A DNA stretch of 64,000 bases from Monilinia fructicola. Lineage: Eukaryota > Ascomycota > Leotiomycetes > Helotiales > Sclerotiniaceae. The stretch lies in assembly GCA_008692225.1 (NCBI GenBank), contig VICG01000009.1, forward strand, positions 2,466,797 through 2,530,796. Reading direction: 5' to 3'. Position numbers and translations under genes: made by a program. The notes under the pieces are model-generated. The model ran no database searches, was not told where the DNA came from, and was given only the letters and a program-made list of their open reading frames with translations. Below, one piece after another: positions 61,375 to 64,000 of the stretch. Positions within the stretch are counted from its first letter, which is position 1. Every line of letters begins with the position of its first letter.

Positions 61375-62695
61375 AATTATTTTAAAATTTTTTTGTAAGC
61401 TTTATTAATGATAGTTTGTTTTAATAATAAGGGATAGTAATTTGTAAAAAATAGTTAAATCGATTATTATTATAATTTATAAATATTTAACATAATTTAA
61501 AAATTTAAAATTATATATTATAAAAATTTATTTAAATTTTTTATATATATATAATTTATTTTAAAATTATTTCAAAAATTAAAGGATTTATGTATTTTTA
61601 AATATTAATATTTTAATAGGAAATAAAATAAAGCTATTTTAACAAAAGGATAATAGCTTAATAAAATATTTATTTTTATTCAAATTTATTTTTACTTTTA
61701 TTAGTTTTAATCTTTATATAAATTAAAAATTTAAAAGATTATATATAAAAATTTATTTAAATTTTATATATATATAATTTATATTAAATTATCTTTAAAA
61801 TTAAAGGATTTATATTAGTTTGAATTATTAATTATAAAAAAGTGATTGGTTAAAAGGTAATGTAGAGAATAATAATATTTCGAAAAATAAGATATTTTAA
61901 ATATTATTCTTAATATATTTATATTAATTCAATCTTTATATTATAAAAATTCCAAAAAAAGCTAATATTGAAATTAAAATAATTAAAGGGGCTTTATAAT
62001 ATTTTTTAAAATCTTCAAATTCGAATTATTTATTATAAAAGGTATAATATATATTTTAAAATAAGTAAGCTAATTTGTTCAAACGTAACAAACTACTATA
62101 AGTATATTTATACTAATCTTATTAGCTTAATTTCATTAAGTATAAATGGAACTTTCAAAGGGTAATACCCTAGTAAAAGACAAGGGTATCCTAATCGTAT
62201 TATTAATTTAATTAGTAATACGATTTGTAATCCTTTGTATATATACTAACCTCTAATTTGTTAGACTTAACACTCTCTTTAATCAAGAACAAAAAAGCCT
62301 CATTTTATATTAGTATATATAAATTCGGCTATAAATAGTAGAGTAGGGAATATTTAACCTTAGTAAAATATTCTAAATGGTTACATTTGGACACCTCTTT
62401 TATTTTTTTAATTTTTAATTTTTTAAATATTATCTCTTTAAAGATTAATATTATTTATTTTAATATTATTTTAATTATAATTATTATTTTATTTATTATT
62501 ATTATATTATTATTAATAATATTTTATTTATTATAATTAGAGTTATTAATAATATTTTATTTATTATTATTATAATTATTAATACTATTTAATATTAATA
62601 TAATATTTAAAATGAAAGTATCAACCCTGTAGGGGTAACCGCTACAAAGGATTGAAAAAAGAAAATACCCCTTGTAGGGTAACCGCTATAGCTAT
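61375..62695. repeat. Subtelomeric ~1.3-kb repeat unit, penultimate copy
   Basis: Starts with a heavily decayed hairpin module (H6) and ends with 'GTAGGGTAACCGCTATAGCT'. It aligns along its length with the last unit. Shared words include 'GGGCTTTATAA', 'TTGTTCAAACGTAACAA', 'TAATACGATTTGTAATCCT' and 'TAGTATATATAA.TTCGG'. Confidence 0.85.
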
Positions 62696-63972
62696 TTCTA
62701 ATAACTATTCTATAAATTTTTTCGCAGGCCATCACCGGTAATAGCTTATTTCGATAAGAGGATGGTAGCTCGCAAAAAATAGTTAAATCAGCCACTATCA
62801 TAATTCGCTTAAATATTCATACAATTAGAAATTTTAAAATTGTATATTATAAAGCTTCTTCAAATTATTCATATATAAAATTTTTTTTAAATTATCTTCA
62901 AAATTAAAGAATCTATACAAATTTTAATATATTAGTATTTTGATAGTATGTAGGGTAAAGCCATTTCAACAAAAGGATGGTAACTCAACAAAATATTCAT
63001 TTTAATTTCGAATTTATATTATTATAATTAGTTTAAATCTTTATATTAATTAAAATTTAAATATTACATTATAAAGATTTATTTAAATAATTTATATATA
63101 AAATTTATTTTAAATTATCTTAAAGATCCAAGAATCTGTATAAGTTTAAATTATTAAGTATATGAAATGATTAGCCAGGGTATATAGGGTAGTAATATTT
63201 CGAAAAATATAATATTTTAAATAACATTTTTTATATATTAATTTAATTCAATCTTATATTATAAAAATCTAAAAAAGCTAATATTCAATTAAAACAAATA
63301 AAGGGCTTTATAACATTTTTTAAAATCTCAAAATTCGAATTATTTATTATAAACGTATAATATATTTTTTGAAATAAGTAGACTAATTTGTTCAAACGTA
63401 ACAACTACTACAGGTACATTTATACTGATTTTATTAGTTCAATTCCATAGGTATAAATGGAACTTTCAAAAGGTAATACCCTAGTAAAAAATAAAAATAT
63501 CCTAATCGCATTATTAATCTAATTAGTAATACGATTTGTAATCCTCCACATATATGCTAACCTCTAATTCGTTGGATCTAACACCTCTAACCAAAAACGA
63601 AAAAGCCTTATTTTACATTAGTATATATAAGTTCGGTTATAAATAGCAAAGTAGGGAATATTTCATATTCTAAATAATACGTTTAAACACCTCTTTTATT
63701 TTTTTAATTTTAAATATTATTTATTCAAATATTAATATTATCTATTTCAATATTATTTTATTATAATCATTATTTCTTTATTATTAATATTATTATAAAT
63801 AATATTTTATTTATTATAATATTTTATTTATCATAATTAGAGTTATTATTTTATTATTATTATTAATAATATTTTCTTTATATTATTATAATTATTAAAA
63901 TGTTTATATCGATATAATATTTAAAATGAAAGCACTAACCCCGTAGGGTACCGCTATAGCTATTCAAAAAGA
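62696..63972. repeat. Subtelomeric ~1.3-kb repeat unit, telomere-abutting copy
   Basis: Starts with hairpin module H7 (TTTTTTCGCAGGCCATCACC / GTAGCTCGCAAAAAA). It ends CCCCGTAGGGTACCGCTATA followed by telomere repeats, so the telomere caps the same point of the unit where the preceding copy joins the next. Confidence 0.85.
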
Positions 63973-64000
63973 GGGTTAGGGTTAGGGGTTAGGCGTTAGG
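63973..64000 (+). repeat. Telomere repeat tract
   Basis: GGGTTAGGGTTAGGGGTTAG and then GCGTTAGG: TTAGGG units with two variants, on the strand expected for a right-hand chromosome end. The window ends inside it. Confidence 0.85.

Overview
The window looks like the right-hand end of a chromosome or contig from a filamentous ascomycete (Pezizomycotina). A leotiomycete close to Botrytis/Sclerotinia is my guess, from gene content and gene style, not from a search. Support: short GT-AG introns of 46-82 bp in compact genes, fungal families (TFIIIC Tfc3, Aim6-like, aprataxin-like Hnt3, CorA transporter, DEAH helicase), and in the last ~11 kb an extremely AT-rich, gene-free, C-to-T-decayed repeat region that runs into TTAGGG repeats at base 64000.

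Layout. 0-9.7 kb: an MDR oxidoreductase (minus, frame-broken), an Aim6-like phosphodiesterase (minus), a CCDC137-like protein (plus) and two weak hypothetical regions. 9.7-18.3 kb: one very large gene for the biggest TFIIIC subunit, whose reading frame is displaced by one base at six points. 18.3-28.3 kb: a decayed accessory block. It holds a minus-strand zinc-finger pseudogene split by a 1.66-kb non-autonomous DNA transposon with an 8-bp target duplication, and, divergently, an Hsp70/actin-like ATPase pseudogene. 28.6-52.8 kb: mostly ordinary genes with wide spacing: a Myb/SANT-like nuclear protein, two similar small single-pass membrane proteins, a Ser-rich protein, a CorA-type divalent-cation transporter, a small secreted cysteine-rich protein, aprataxin-like Hnt3 and a DEAH RNA helicase. 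The Hnt3 and helicase genes share a divergent promoter. 52.8-64 kb: subtelomeric repeats with a ~1.3-kb unit carrying a GC-rich hairpin module, a MITE, a minisatellite, and the telomere.

The genes do not form a single pathway. TFIIIC (Pol III transcription), the DEAH helicase (RNA), Hnt3 (repair of abortive DNA ligation) and CorA (Mg2+ homeostasis) are housekeeping. The most unusual material is the transposon (a 49-bp palindrome inside each terminal repeat, with matched base changes, plus telomere-like repeats in its body), the hairpin-bearing subtelomeric array, and the six-step frame displacement in the TFIIIC gene. The last is more likely homopolymer error in the assembly than biology, because the protein sequence is well kept on both sides of every break.
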